Shown: positions 1 to 9,304, counted from the first letter of the stretch. The stretch: 64,000 nucleotides of DNA from Bifidobacterium sp. (GCF_022647885.1 NZ_JALCLM010000001.1:2154610-2218609), one strand, 5' to 3'. Notes: generated by a model not told the origin, from the letters alone. Made by a program: numbers and translations.

Positions 1-509
1 TCCGCATAGTCAGTATCTTGGGCAGAAATTGTATAGCTGACTTTCACTGCTTCGGTGGTAGTGAAATACACATATAATCCGGTGGTGTTGGTGCCATAGG
101 GATTATCGGTGACGAATATATTGTCCTGATTATGAGAGCTCTTGCTACGTGCCGCTTGCAGCTTCGTCTCAGCCTGCGTCTGATACGACTTCGTATATAT
201 CTGCTGGACTTGTTCAGTCAACTTACTCAATCTCGCTGATTCCACTGCGGCCGCGAAACGATCTTGGGAAGCAACAACCACACCAGTGATAATGAGAAGA
301 GCCAAAACGGCGATAGAGATTCGACCTGTGGTGCCATGAAGGAACCGTGCTATGGGTGTTGTTTGTACCGCAGCGCTGTTCGCATCAACTTGAGCAGCAT
401 CAGCTTCTTGAGTGTTATCTGCAAACGCAGTATGAGTTTGTTGCTCCTGCCCTATGTCATCATCATTCTTAGCGCTATTCTCATGGTTCTGATTTGTCCT
501 CTTTGGCAT
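1..509 (-). CDS. Aryl-sulfate sulfotransferase, N-terminal part (runs off the window)
   Basis: The first 169 residues are visible; the rest lies beyond base 1. The start ATG at 509 is preceded by AGGAGA at a good distance. The protein opens with a polar, Gln/Asp-rich cytoplasmic stretch of about 60 residues, then one hydrophobic segment (about 65-80, ISIAVLALLIITGVVVA), then an outside domain. The stretch NPYGTNTTGLYVYF around residue 140 is typical of the N-terminal beta domain of arylsulfotransferases (ASST family), which move sulfate between phenolic compounds by way of a histidine. The catalytic propeller is not in the window, so activity cannot be judged. Family assignment comes from motif recognition. 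Confidence 0.7.
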   Translation of the reverse strand, partial: MPKRTNQNHENSAKNDDDIGQEQQTHTAFADNTQEADAAQVDANSAAVQTTPIARFLHGTTGRISIAVLALLIITGVVVASQDRFAAAVESARLSKLTEQVQQIYTKSYQTQAETKLQAARSKSSHNQDNIFVTDNPYGTNTTGLYVYFTTTEAVKVSYTISAQDTDYA

Positions 510-748
510 ATCCCAATGTCTCCTATAGGTATCCGCTACGCATCAGTGCTTTGCGACCATATTGCAAAACTGTGCGAAGCAACGTCAAACGTTATAAGCA
601 GCAGGCTAAAACGTTTAATGAAAAGACTTCATGGAATAAGCTGAAAGACTTGTGGAAGGAAGCTTACAAATATGCGACAACACCGCATGAGATTACGAGT
701 TCTCTCACAACTGCGATACCACTCATTATCCTCGCGCGAATCTCACTA

Positions 749-1249
749 CTACGCTATTACTTTGGTATAAAAGCGATCCATCGTAGTGTGCTGTGCATCG
801 CCTAGAGGCCCATCAATTGGCTGGAAGCCAAGCCGTTCATAAACATGCATCGCCGCTTCTAATGCGTGATGAGTCTCAAGATACAAGGTAGTGAAACCGT
901 GTTGTTGAGCACTGTGTTCAATGTGCTCAATCAAACGGTACGATGCCCCTGAGCCTCGGGATTCTTCACTCACATAGAGTTTTTGCAACTCTGCAATGCC
1001 ATGGTAGTTATCAGAGATATCCTGCCCATCACCGATAGGTGCATATCCAGCCCCGCCAATGACGTGGCCTGAATCATCGCAAGCTACAAAATATGCTCCC
1101 TGCACACCGGCGTAAAACGCTGAAAGATTACCAAGTTGAGGGTCGAAATATGCTGTTCCTGGCACATCAAGGCCAAACTCAGCAAGACTCTGACGGATGA
1201 TAGTTTTGATTGCAGCATCATCACGTTGCTCAATGTTTCTGATATACAT
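749..1249 (-). CDS. GNAT-family N-acetyltransferase
   Basis: A 166-residue single-domain protein. It has the GNAT order: an N-terminal strand with MYIRNIEQRDDAAI, a central strand ending in AELQKLYVSEESRGSGASYRLIEHI, where V..E.RG.G is the acetyl-CoA pyrophosphate loop (about residues 92-104), and a C-terminal YERLGFQPIDGPLG strand. GGGGAG lies just upstream of ATG 1249. Such proteins move an acetyl group from acetyl-CoA to an amine; the substrate cannot be read from the sequence. It stands alone, divergent from the TM2 gene. The family is firm and the specific role unknown. Confidence 0.85.
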   Translation of the reverse strand: MYIRNIEQRDDAAIKTIIRQSLAEFGLDVPGTAYFDPQLGNLSAFYAGVQGAYFVACDDSGHVIGGAGYAPIGDGQDISDNYHGIAELQKLYVSEESRGSGASYRLIEHIEHSAQQHGFTTLYLETHHALEAAMHVYERLGFQPIDGPLGDAQHTTMDRFYTKVIA

Positions 1250-1322
1250 ATACTCCCCAAAAATCTTCTACCAAGGTGTGGGAACATAACTTCTGATATT
1301 CGCACCTCTGATGAACTACGGT

Positions 1323-1354
1323 ATCAGCCGGTATTCCTATGCGGGCTGATTTTT
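1323..1354 (+). terminator. Small terminator-like hairpin in the TM2 leader region
   Basis: ATCAGCC (1323-1329) pairs with GGCTGAT (1344-1350) and is followed by TTTT. No plus-strand gene ends just upstream, so if real it may act as a leader attenuator for the TM2 gene or be chance. Confidence 0.25.
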
Positions 1355-1410
1355 CGCTTTCACCACTTGAAGCCCTAATGTTGATACTAAAAGCACCAAG
1401 AGCTTAGGAA

Positions 1411-1474
1411 CATCAGGAGAGACGCTACGTTCGTGTTATCGTGAAATCGACGAAGCCCAAGCATCAGGAGAGAC
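1411..1474 (+). repeat. Duplicated ribosome-binding-site segment (13-bp direct repeat)
   Basis: CATCAGGAGAGAC occurs at 1411-1423 and again at 1462-1474, 51 bp apart. The second copy supplies the AGGAGAG site for the TM2 gene start at 1476. The first copy is followed only by short, quickly stopped reading frames. Confidence 0.6.
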
Positions 1475-1475
1475 C

Positions 1476-2036
1476 ATGACAGAGCCAAACAACTTCTATG
1501 GACAGCAACCAGAGAATCCTCAAAATACTGATAATAACGGTCAACAACCGAACTATAGCAATAACAATCAGCAGCCCTATACGCAGCCAGGCTATCAACA
1601 GCAGGTTCCACAAGGCAGCCAAGCCTACGCTCCAACAAATCCACAGAATCCTTCAGGTGGATATGGCCAAGGTGCTTACACGCCACAACAACCACAAGGC
1701 CAAGCATATGGCCAGCAGCAATATCAACAGCAGTACAACCCAGCAGGTGGATATGCTCAGCAACCAGCCTATGGATATGCCCCGCAGATGGTATCAACAA
1801 AATCCAAGCTTGCCGCTGGTTTACTTGGCATATTCTTAGGAGCCTTCGGCGTGCACAACTTTTACCTTGGTCAAACGGGTAAAGCCGTGGCGCAGCTGCT
1901 CATTACCCTGCTCAGTTTCGGTTTTCTATCTTGGGTCTCGGGGATTTGGGGATTAATTGAGGGCATCATGATTTTGGTCTCTCGCCCAGGAACGCCTTGG
2001 CATCGAGATTCACAAGGATTTGAACTTCAAGATTGA
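1476..2036 (+). CDS. TM2-domain membrane protein with Gln/Pro-rich N-terminus
   Basis: This 186-residue protein has two parts. Residues 1-105 are low complexity, rich in Gln, Asn, Pro, Gly and Tyr (repeated QQP and GYG words), and are probably disordered. Residues 108-175 form a TM2 domain: a short charged KSKLAAGLLGIFLGAFGVHNFYLGQ helix, a turn, and a second helix LITLLSFGFLSWVSGIWGLIEGIMIL. The G.FG.H.FYLG signature is clear. The start at 1476 follows AGGAGAG. TM2 proteins occur widely; their function is not settled. The gene is monocistronic. Confidence 0.88.
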   Translation: MTEPNNFYGQQPENPQNTDNNGQQPNYSNNNQQPYTQPGYQQQVPQGSQAYAPTNPQNPSGGYGQGAYTPQQPQGQAYGQQQYQQQYNPAGGYAQQPAYGYAPQMVSTKSKLAAGLLGIFLGAFGVHNFYLGQTGKAVAQLLITLLSFGFLSWVSGIWGLIEGIMILVSRPGTPWHRDSQGFELQD

Positions 2037-2115
2037 GATCCACAAGACTCAGTTCCCTTCGCTCAAATCTACTAATCACAGCAGGCTTTGGAATTACTAG
2101 GTTCAAGAATCGCTA

Positions 2116-3129
2116 TTAGAGATTGCGATCTTTCAAGAATTTCAAAGTCTGCTGCCACACTTCATACGATTCAGGGTGGGAAAAATCGAATTGAAATTCA
2201 TGCGGCAAATCAGGATCATTGGGAAATAGCGAGGATTCCACCGATACTCCTGAATTCTTAAGCCCCTGAATGAGAGCGCGCGCATGTTTTGGGAATGAGA
2301 AATAATTTCCGTCGACAATATACGCGGGCGGAAATTTAGCCGACACATGATCCACAACCGATGCCATACGAGCAGCTTTGGTGCTTTGCCACTGTTTACT
2401 GCCAAGATATGACCACCCAACGCTTTGCACAAATTGCTTGGCTATCCAAGAATTGCCCATATTACTCAATTGAGAAACATCATATGGTCCACAGAAGAGT
2501 ATGGCTGCTGCAAGCGGTTGACGCATTGAAATCTTAGGAATTCCAGCATCCTGATCATAGCCTGGCGTTGTTTGTATAGTTGCAAATTGAGCCGCAATCT
2601 GCGCACCAGCGGAATCACCCGCGATAATAATGCGCTGAGCATCAAGTCCATAGCGCTCAGCAATCTTATACACCTGTGTAACCATTTCTCCCACCTGAAT
2701 GACGGGAGTTGGATACTGCGCGTCAGGTGCATAATCATAATTCATTGCAACAACCGCATAGCCTTGTGAAGCTAACATTGTTCCGTAGGTAGCGACACCA
2801 GATTTATCACCTGCAATAAATCCCCCGCCATGTACCCATACGATGATTGGCGTCCCACTCGTATCATCAGCATTCTTAGGCGTATACAAATCATATTCAT
2901 GTCTGGAATACTTAGACGGATAACTCAAATCCTTGTGGACTGTCACTTCAGCTCTCATACTCGACATGCCGTGTGGTTCAGTCACATCTGAGGCAGCAAA
3001 AGCTCTTCTAAACAACAAAGCGCCAGGCCAAGGGCTGACGTTGTAAGCAACAATTCCTGACAAGACCACAACAAGTATGACTGCAATACATCCGAGCACA
3101 AAGTTGCGTATCTTTTTACCTAAAGTCAC
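2116..3129 (-). CDS. Alpha/beta hydrolase (HSL-type esterase/lipase), membrane anchored
   Basis: A 337-residue protein starting with GTG at 3129. The N-terminus has a basic MTLGKKIRNF and one hydrophobic segment (about 11-28), so it is probably anchored with the enzyme outside. VWVHGGGFIAG (about 98-108) is the oxyanion HGGG motif of hormone-sensitive-lipase esterases, GDSAGA (about 171-176) holds the nucleophile serine, and a late PHEF near residue 310 gives the catalytic histidine. Carboxylesterase on small acyl esters is the likely activity. It is convergent with the TM2 gene and has no obvious operon partner. Confidence 0.85.
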   Translation of the reverse strand: MTLGKKIRNFVLGCIAVILVVVLSGIVAYNVSPWPGALLFRRAFAASDVTEPHGMSSMRAEVTVHKDLSYPSKYSRHEYDLYTPKNADDTSGTPIIVWVHGGGFIAGDKSGVATYGTMLASQGYAVVAMNYDYAPDAQYPTPVIQVGEMVTQVYKIAERYGLDAQRIIIAGDSAGAQIAAQFATIQTTPGYDQDAGIPKISMRQPLAAAILFCGPYDVSQLSNMGNSWIAKQFVQSVGWSYLGSKQWQSTKAARMASVVDHVSAKFPPAYIVDGNYFSFPKHARALIQGLKNSGVSVESSLFPNDPDLPHEFQFDFSHPESYEVWQQTLKFLKDRNL

Positions 3130-3317
3130 CGCGCAATCCCCATCCCTTTACTCCCAAGTTTGCACCTTGCACGGAGCAAACTGATGCCGACAAATACTGT
3201 AGAGCAAGGCATAACCCCCAGACACCGCAAGGTGTTTACCTACAAGATGAAGAGCTTCCATATGAATATATGCGAACTAATATGTCGCGTATTCAATACG
3301 AAAACAGGAGGATGGTA

Positions 3318-3716
3318 ATGGCAACGCTCAGCGGTGAAATGAAGGATATGATTGACAACTCGGTTTCATATATTGCGACCGTGGATCATGACGGAAACCC
3401 AGATATTGGTCCAAAGATGTCTATGCATGTCATTGATGATTCACACATCGGATACTATGAAAGAACCGCAGGACAGCACTACCGCAACCTTCAAGACAAC
3501 GGCAAGTTGATTGTTATGGTGGTCAATCCTAAGGAGAAGAAGGGTTACCGCTTCCACGGAACAGTGACTCTTCATCAGAACGATGATGTGCATGAAGCCG
3601 CAATCGCTTATGCTGACGAACATGACATCAAGCATCCGGTAGCTGTTCCTGTGATGGAAATCACAGGCATCGATAACCTTGCTCCAGGCGCAGGAGCCGG
3701 AAAGCCTATCGCCTGA
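3318..3716 (+). CDS. Pyridoxamine 5'-phosphate oxidase-like flavin split-barrel protein
   Basis: A 132-residue protein. I place the start at ATG 3318 because AGGAGG (3306-3311) sits six bases before it; upstream in-frame starts lack this. The fold is recognisable from SYIATVDHDGNPDIGPK (first barrel strands), a middle Y..HYRNLQDNGKLIVMVVNPK, and GYRFHGTVTLH, which match small PNPOx/general stress FMN-binding proteins. They bind FMN or a related cofactor and often reduce small electrophiles; the true substrate is unknown. It stands alone. Confidence 0.8.
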   Translation: MATLSGEMKDMIDNSVSYIATVDHDGNPDIGPKMSMHVIDDSHIGYYERTAGQHYRNLQDNGKLIVMVVNPKEKKGYRFHGTVTLHQNDDVHEAAIAYADEHDIKHPVAVPVMEITGIDNLAPGAGAGKPIA

Positions 3717-3805
3717 AACTCCCGATGAGGCTCTTTGTCTGATTCTCTCGTGGCGTTAACGCCATAATGGTTCAGACCTCATCATGTATTTATCGGCGAA
3801 AACCC

Positions 3806-3868
3806 TATAGTAAACCGTCTGTTAATAGACTCGATTCCTTCGAATCCTTTGACAGGCGGTTTACTATA
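3806..3868. other. Long inverted repeat with nested stem
   Basis: A 17-base arm (3806-3822) pairs with 3852-3868 with one G:T mismatch (TATAGTAAACCG core), and GATTC/GAATC pairs inside the loop. It lies after the split-barrel gene and about 100 bp before the AEC transporter. No T-run follows directly on the plus strand. It may be a terminator, an RNA processing site or an operator. Confidence 0.5.
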
Positions 3869-3967
3869 TGTACACCCAATTGCTCTGCACATACGTGTGT
3901 TGAGTCCACGCTTCCATACTCTGGTGCACAATGATGACAAAGGTGTATTTCACAGTAGGGGGTCGTT

Positions 3968-4969
3968 GTGCAAGGAGTCATCCAACCATTGACCTTGCTC
4001 GCCGTGATAGTCGCGGGTTATGGCTTGAAACGTTTAGGGATTTTCAAACCCCGCGATTACCGAGTGATGCAAGGTGTGGTATTCAACTTCACCCTTCCAG
4101 CCGCTATTATTCATTCCTTCGCCACCAACGAGCACCAGCTAAATATGCTGTGGCTCTCGTTATTTGGCATGAGCACCAGTCTTATTCCTCTACTCACTAT
4201 TTTTGCAGCGACCAGACACACTCCTGTCCGTGACAGGGTGTTTACCATGCTCAATGGTTGTGGCATGAATGTTGGCAATTTCTGTCTTCCTGTGGTCACG
4301 GCACTGATGGGTGCCTCCGCTAGCATGCCAGTCATCATGTTTGACATCGGTAATTCCATTATGGCTTGCGCTGGAATGTATGTACTGACCACAGCCTTGC
4401 TACATATTCCACAAGGCCAACCCTTGAATGCACAAAATGCTGGTGAAGCAACCGTGATGCCATACATACGCATTCTTGACAAACACGCTCGAAGGCTGAA
4501 CCGACGAGCGCACTTACGCGGTATTCTAAAAAGCTTCATGATTTCTGTGCCATTTGACACCTATATCGTGATGGTGTTGTTGATGCTTATCGGTTGGCGT
4601 ATACCTCTATGGATTAGTCAATTCATGGAACCAATTTCTAATGCCAACGGTTTTTGCTCAATGCTCATGGTAGGTATGTTGATGGATCTGCCATCATCAC
4701 GAAAAGATATTACTGCCGTTCTTCGTGTTATTGGATGGAAACTCGGTTTCGCTGTGATTTTCAGCTTAGCTGCTTGGTATCTATTACCTTTCAGCCCTGC
4801 AGTTAGTAAGGCTGTTATTTTAGTATGCCTAGCACCTACAGCCGTGTTCAGCACACTCTTTACCGATAAAGTTCTTGGCAATGCAAAACTAGCAGGATTC
4901 ACTCTAGCTAGCACAGGAATATTGTCACTGATACTGATGACTGCCATGAATCTGCTCATTCAGGTCTAA
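3968..4969 (+). CDS. AEC-family (auxin efflux carrier-like) permease
   Basis: A 333-residue integral membrane protein with about ten hydrophobic segments in two halves separated by a hydrophilic loop (about 155-185, rich in Arg/His). The GTG start at 3968 follows GGGGG. YGLKRLGIFKPRDYRVMQGVVFNFTLPAAI at the N-terminus and NGCGMNVGNFCLPVV near residue 100 match the AEC family (membrane transport protein domain). Members in fermenting bacteria export or exchange small organic acids such as malate, but the substrate cannot be assigned here. No partner gene is adjacent. Confidence 0.85.
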   Translation: MQGVIQPLTLLAVIVAGYGLKRLGIFKPRDYRVMQGVVFNFTLPAAIIHSFATNEHQLNMLWLSLFGMSTSLIPLLTIFAATRHTPVRDRVFTMLNGCGMNVGNFCLPVVTALMGASASMPVIMFDIGNSIMACAGMYVLTTALLHIPQGQPLNAQNAGEATVMPYIRILDKHARRLNRRAHLRGILKSFMISVPFDTYIVMVLLMLIGWRIPLWISQFMEPISNANGFCSMLMVGMLMDLPSSRKDITAVLRVIGWKLGFAVIFSLAAWYLLPFSPAVSKAVILVCLAPTAVFSTLFTDKVLGNAKLAGFTLASTGILSLILMTAMNLLIQV

Positions 4970-4983
4970 CATCGCCTACAAAT

Positions 4984-5046
4984 GAGGTCACTGCTCAGAC
5001 GAGTGAAACATACATCAAGCGTCTCCCCCGCTCGTTCAGTGACCTC
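4984..5046. terminator. Bidirectional terminator between AEC permease and rdgB
   Basis: GAGGTCACTG (4984-4993) pairs exactly with CAGTGACCTC (5037-5046), and ACGAG/CTCGT adds an inner stem. It lies between two convergent genes. Confidence 0.65.
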
Positions 5047-5053
5047 TTGACTA

Positions 5054-5746
5054 TTACAGCAGGTGTTGCGAAATGACTTCAGTAATGGCCTTAATAGCCT
5101 TACCACGGTGGGATATGGCATTTTTTTCGCTGGAATTCATCTGCGCCGAGGTGAGCGGTCGACCATCCTCATCCACGCGCTCAGGCTGGTCATCAGGAAC
5201 GAAGATTGGGTCGTAACCAAATCCGTGTTCACCTCTCGCCTTACGAATGATTGAGCCCTTCATCTCTCCGAATCGTACAAACTCGGCCGATGCTTCGGCT
5301 GTCTGCGAGTCCTGACTTGGAATCACTAAAGCGGAGGCGCATACAAAACGGGCACCACGCTTACCATCAGGAATATCCTCAATCTGAGCCAACAACAAGG
5401 CGTTATTAGCGTTATCGTGCCCATGCACTCCTGCCCAGCGGGCGGATAGAATTCCCGGCGCTCCACCAAGCACATCAACAATCAACCCCGAGTCATCAGC
5501 CAAAGCCGGCAGATTCGTTCGACTGGCAACATCGCGTGCTTTTAACAGGGCGTTTTCTTCGAAAGTTACACCAGTCTCTACGGGGTCAGGCAACCCCAAT
5601 GACCCCGCGGTGACTAGCTGAATATGACTGGCATCCGGTCCGAGGTCATCTGCCAGAATGCGCTGTATCTCCACCAATTTGCCTTCGTTGTGGGTTGCCA
5701 CAACAAGTGTCAGCTTTTCAGATTGAGCTCCCTGCGTATCACTCAT
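5054..5746 (-). CDS. rdgB: XTP/dITP pyrophosphatase (RdgB/HAM1)
   Basis: The enzyme hydrolyses deaminated purine nucleoside triphosphates (XTP, ITP, dITP) to monophosphates and so keeps them out of DNA and RNA. This 230-residue protein shows the family landmarks: [17 protein letters not shown] near residue 14 (substrate loop), [28 protein letters not shown] near 75-100, [10 protein letters not shown] near 175 and a late SHRGKAIKA. It overlaps the rph stop by four bases (ATGA), so both come from one message. The rph-rdgB pairing is standard in Actinobacteria. Confidence 0.95.
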   Translation of the reverse strand: MSDTQGAQSEKLTLVVATHNEGKLVEIQRILADDLGPDASHIQLVTAGSLGLPDPVETGVTFEENALLKARDVASRTNLPALADDSGLIVDVLGGAPGILSARWAGVHGHDNANNALLLAQIEDIPDGKRGARFVCASALVIPSQDSQTAEASAEFVRFGEMKGSIIRKARGEHGFGYDPIFVPDDQPERVDEDGRPLTSAQMNSSEKNAISHRGKAIKAITEVISQHLL

Positions 5747-6507
5747 ACCTGCTCCAAAGCCTGCTGTTGAGCCTGCTGCAGCTCTTTGTTACCTTTAGTG
5801 GCCAAGTCGAGCAAAATATTAAGCTCTTCACGATTAAATGGCCGATGTTCCGCAGTACCTTGGATTTCAATAAATGCGCCTGATCCAGTCATAGCAACAT
5901 TCATGTCAGTCATAGCCTTACTATCCTCAACATAGGGCAGATCAAGCATTGGCGTTCCATCAATTACGCCCACAGAGACAGCTGAAACAGCTTCCTTAAG
6001 CACCTTGCGCTTGTCCTTGATATGGTGATGTGCTTGTGCCCAATCAAGAGCATCTGCCAAAGCAACATAGGCTCCTGTGATTGAGGCAGTACGTGTGCCA
6101 CCGTCTGCTTGCAACACATCGCAATCAATCTGAATTTGATTTTCTCCGAGAGCTTTCATATCTACAACTCCACGCAAGCAACGGCCTATCAGCCGACTAA
6201 TCTCGTGTGTCCTGCCGCCAATCTTTCCCTTCACTGATTCTCTATCGGTGCGTTGTGACGTGGCCCGCGGCAACATCGCATACTCAGCAGTAACCCAACC
6301 AAGACCGGACTCTCTACGCCAGCGTGGCAGTGTAGGGGTGAAAGAAGCAGTACACATCACTCTAGTGTTTCCGCACTCGATAAGCACTGAACCTTCAGGA
6401 GCATCTGTCCAATGCCGTGTAATGCGAACAGGACGCAACTCATCCGTTGCACGTCCGTCTGGACGCATCACTTTCCCATTTTCCAACATGTCTTTTATCT
6501 GCACCAT
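5743..6507 (-). CDS. rph: Ribonuclease PH
   Basis: RNase PH trims tRNA 3' ends by phosphorolysis. [20 protein letters not shown] at the N-terminus, [14 protein letters not shown] and the [12 protein letters not shown] region are diagnostic; total length (254 residues from 6507) fits. I prefer ATG 6507 ([11 protein letters not shown]) with AAAGG about ten bases upstream; in-frame ATGs at 6525 and 6531 would add up to eight residues and lack a better site. The gene is first of a two-gene unit with rdgB. Confidence 0.95.
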   Translation of the reverse strand: MVQIKDMLENGKVMRPDGRATDELRPVRITRHWTDAPEGSVLIECGNTRVMCTASFTPTLPRWRRESGLGWVTAEYAMLPRATSQRTDRESVKGKIGGRTHEISRLIGRCLRGVVDMKALGENQIQIDCDVLQADGGTRTASITGAYVALADALDWAQAHHHIKDKRKVLKEAVSAVSVGVIDGTPMLDLPYVEDSKAMTDMNVAMTGSGAFIEIQGTAEHRPFNREELNILLDLATKGNKELQQAQQQALEQV

Positions 6508-6598
6508 ACAATCACAGCCTTTCATCAGCATTCATGACGCTAACCTGAAAAGAAGACAAGCGCCGATATCTCACGTTATTTGTGGTAAGCACAAAGAA

Positions 6599-7243
6599 TC
6601 ATTGTGCAGTCAACGCTGTGCGCTTCGGCAAAATCCTATCTATGAGAAAAATCGCCAAGGCCAGCACGAAGAACATTCCCAAATATTCCACGCAATTCAG
6701 AGCTGTTTGTTCCCATCCGAGTTCTTGCAGATTGATAAAGCCATAAGGGTATGGATTACCACCCGCTTCAGGACCAGAGTGCGGCCATATTTGAGCCCTA
6801 ATGAGCACGAAGGCCAAGTAGAACGGGAAGTAGATTAACCAGCTGAGGGTGTAGTGCCATGGGAAACGACGGTGTGGATCAAATAGTAGAAAATCAACAG
6901 TCGCCATAATCGGCACGATGATATGTACCATCGTGGTGGTCATCATTCCAAAAGCAAATGCGGTAGTCGCAGGATTCGCTGGCGGCAAAACAAGCCATGC
7001 AACCAAACCTGTAACCACAATATTCAACGTCAGACATCCCTTAATCCAGGCTGGCGGTTGGATTCCTTTCAACAACGTTGCGGCTCCAGCCCACAACATC
7101 ACCACACCGAGAAGCACATTCGTTTGTACAGTGAAATACACCCATCGATTACCTATACCCGACAACCACGCTTCATAAGTTCCAGCGAAGCAGAAGAATG
7201 CAATAACAAAGCGGTACAACGCAACAAAAAATCTCATACGCAT
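6599..7243 (-). CDS. Pr6Pr-family integral membrane protein
   Basis: A 214-residue protein with six hydrophobic segments and short loops. TYEAWLSGIGNRWVYFTVQTN near the N-terminus and the HYTLSWLIYFPFYLAFVLIR plus NPYPYGFINLQELGW stretches match the actinobacterial and fungal Pr6Pr/FAR-17a-like membrane family. The conserved aromatic and proline positions in the last loop are kept. Function is unknown. It precedes rph on the same strand with 70 bp between, so it may be read with it. An in-frame ATG six bases inside is an equally likely start. Confidence 0.8.
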   Translation of the reverse strand: MRMRFFVALYRFVIAFFCFAGTYEAWLSGIGNRWVYFTVQTNVLLGVVMLWAGAATLLKGIQPPAWIKGCLTLNIVVTGLVAWLVLPPANPATTAFAFGMMTTTMVHIIVPIMATVDFLLFDPHRRFPWHYTLSWLIYFPFYLAFVLIRAQIWPHSGPEAGGNPYPYGFINLQELGWEQTALNCVEYLGMFFVLALAIFLIDRILPKRTALTAQ

Positions 7244-7388
7244 AGCTTAATGCCCAAATCGTTGTGAAATCGAGCAAGCATACATGCCAGCGAACATCGA
7301 GGCAGACTCGAGGAGTAACGAATCTACTGGCGCATACTGCCCATTGAGTACTCTTGTACCCAGAATGTCGAGGATTCGCATGATAACG

Positions 7389-7403
7389 AGTCCATATTGG
7401 ACT
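7389..7403. promoter_or_regulatory. Dyad upstream of pncB (candidate operator)
   Basis: AGTCCA-TAT-TGGACT is a perfect 6-bp dyad 18 bases before the pncB start. It could be a repressor site for an NAD-pathway regulator, but no regulator gene is nearby. Confidence 0.3.
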
Positions 7404-7421
7404 TCACGAAAAGAGGACACC

Positions 7422-8786
7422 ATGAGTGACGACACGGCACGGAATTCAGTTCGAAACTCGACTGATTACTCATACCCCACAGCTCTAATGACCGATATGT
7501 ATGAGTACACCATGTTGGATGCTGCCTTACAGGATGGCACAGCTGCGCGCCGATGTGTGTTCGAAGTATTTACTCGGCATCTTCCCGCAGGACGACGTTA
7601 CGGCGTAGCTGCTGGGCAAGGGCGTATCCTCGACGCGCTGGAATCCTTCCATTTGGGCGAAGATGATCTTCGTTTTCTTGCAGACAAACACATAGTCAGC
7701 AAGGAAACTCTTCAATGGCTTGAGCACTTTGAATTCTCAGGAAATATCAGCGGCTATCGCGAAGGCGAAATGTTTTTCCCAAATTCACCAATCCTGCAGG
7801 TCGAGGGCAGCTTCGCCGAATGCACACTTCTGGAAACTTTGATTCTTTCAATCCTCAATTACGATTCAGCTGTGGCGTCTGCTGCTTCACGTATGGCCTC
7901 AGCAGCAAGCGGCAGACCTTGTATGGATATGGGCGGGCGTAGAACGAACGAATGGTCGGCTGTAGCAGCTTCTAGAGCAGCGGTGGTCGGAGGATTCCAA
8001 GGCACAGCGAATCTCCTAGCCGCCAAACTGTATGGTCTCAAACCTATTGGCACTGCGGCTCATTGTTTTACTTTGCTACACGATTCAGAACGAGATGCAT
8101 TCACGTCCCAAATTAATGCTTTAGGGCTTGATACCACTCTGTTGACTGATACCTACGATATCGAACAAGCGGTAAAAACCGCTGTTGAGGTTGCAGGACC
8201 ACAACTCGGTGGTGTCCGCATTGATTCGGGCGATCTTGCTTCGTTGGCACAACGTGTACGAAATCAACTGGACGCACTTGGAGCAACAACAACAACTATC
8301 ACTGTCACCAATGATCTCGATGAATATGCCCTAGCTAGTCTGCAGACTGCTCCCGTAGATTCCTACGGTGTTGGCACGATGCTAGTCACTGGTTCTGGCG
8401 CTCCAACGTGCGCGATGGTATATAAGCTGTCCGAACGAGAAGGTTCAGACGGCATAATGGTTCCTGTAGCCAAGAAATCTCCCGACAAAGCTACCGTGCC
8501 CGGACGCAAATTAGCATATCGGTCATATGAATATGGATTAGCCGATGGCGAGCATGTCATTTCGGGTTCCGAAGAACAACTCTCAGCGTTCACGCCCAGC
8601 GCTGATTGGAAGAATTTGCTGGTTGACTATATGCAAAACGGTAAAGCGGATGCACGTTATCAAGGACATGAAGCAATCAGTATTGCCCATGATTATCGCG
8701 CTAAAGCACTATCCGAGCTTCCAATCACTGCTCAAAGCCTTATGAAGGGTGATCCTGTTATACCGACAGAGGTTGTCACTTTGTAG
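7422..8786 (+). CDS. pncB: Nicotinate phosphoribosyltransferase
   Basis: PncB joins nicotinate to PRPP with ATP hydrolysis, the first step of the Preiss-Handler salvage to NAD. The 454-residue protein has ALMTDMYEYTM near residue 22, GTAAHCFT (about 215-222), whose histidine is the one phosphorylated in this family, and GGVRIDSGDLASLA near 265. Start ATG 7422 has AGAGGA four bases upstream; longer in-frame versions back to 7284 have no ribosome site. Monocistronic. Confidence 0.95.
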   Translation: MSDDTARNSVRNSTDYSYPTALMTDMYEYTMLDAALQDGTAARRCVFEVFTRHLPAGRRYGVAAGQGRILDALESFHLGEDDLRFLADKHIVSKETLQWLEHFEFSGNISGYREGEMFFPNSPILQVEGSFAECTLLETLILSILNYDSAVASAASRMASAASGRPCMDMGGRRTNEWSAVAASRAAVVGGFQGTANLLAAKLYGLKPIGTAAHCFTLLHDSERDAFTSQINALGLDTTLLTDTYDIEQAVKTAVEVAGPQLGGVRIDSGDLASLAQRVRNQLDALGATTTTITVTNDLDEYALASLQTAPVDSYGVGTMLVTGSGAPTCAMVYKLSEREGSDGIMVPVAKKSPDKATVPGRKLAYRSYEYGLADGEHVISGSEEQLSAFTPSADWKNLLVDYMQNGKADARYQGHEAISIAHDYRAKALSELPITAQSLMKGDPVIPTEVVTL

Positions 8787-8853
8787 ACTTCTGCTTGCCC
8801 GGGGCTTGATAATTGACCTGTCTGTCACTATGCCGAGGTATCAAACAGCCAGA

Positions 8854-9264
8854 CTATTGCGAAAAATCAGACCACTGTGGGTGCTGCCCACCGGTATGTA
8901 CGCTGTGCTGCACAGCCGAGTAATATCTCACTTTTTGCTGCACATGGTGATAAGCCTGTTCCAACGCAATGCGTTGTGCCACAATGGCCTGCTGTCTCTT
9001 TCGTAACAGTATGAGCATGTCCCCAATATGCCCTGCCTCGTCAGCTTCATATGCAAAGAATCGACGAATTTCATCAATGGTCATCCCCGCATCTTTGAAA
9101 CACACAATAGACTCTATACGACCAACATCCTCTGTTGAATATATCCGCTGTCCGCTCGCGGAGCGTTCAATCTCGCCGAGCAAACCACACTCCTCGTAAT
9201 AACGAAGAGCCGAGGCTTTCATATGAAATCTCTGCGAAAGCTCTTGGATGGTGTATTCAGCCAT
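8854..9264 (-). CDS. MerR-family transcriptional regulator
   Basis: A 136-residue one-component regulator. The start at ATG 9264 has GAGG eight bases upstream. EYTIQELSQRFHMKASALRYYEECGLL is the MerR winged helix-turn-helix (residues 3-29), followed by RIYSTEDVGRIESIVCFKDAGMTIDEIR and a long dimer helix (about 75-115). The C-terminus ends in a His-containing tail (VQHSVHTGGQHPQW) but lacks the metal-binding cysteine pair of metal sensors. It is divergent from an aldo-keto reductase, the usual layout of MerR regulators that respond to aldehydes or redox stress. Confidence 0.9.
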   Translation of the reverse strand: MAEYTIQELSQRFHMKASALRYYEECGLLGEIERSASGQRIYSTEDVGRIESIVCFKDAGMTIDEIRRFFAYEADEAGHIGDMLILLRKRQQAIVAQRIALEQAYHHVQQKVRYYSAVQHSVHTGGQHPQWSDFSQ

Positions 9265-9304
9265 ATTCTTCACCTCATCCTTATCCAGATATTCTCAGAT
9301 TCAT

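Noticed and set aside
494..805. Plus-strand frame with a Lys-rich, hydrophobic-ending translation between the sulfotransferase and GNAT genes
   Set aside because: It starts at a TTG without a ribosome site, overlaps the GNAT gene end by 57 bases and the sulfotransferase start, and I recognise no family.
3830..3850. TTCGAATCC, like a tRNA T-loop
   Set aside because: No acceptor or anticodon stem surrounds it; it is the loop of the inverted repeat at 3806-3868.
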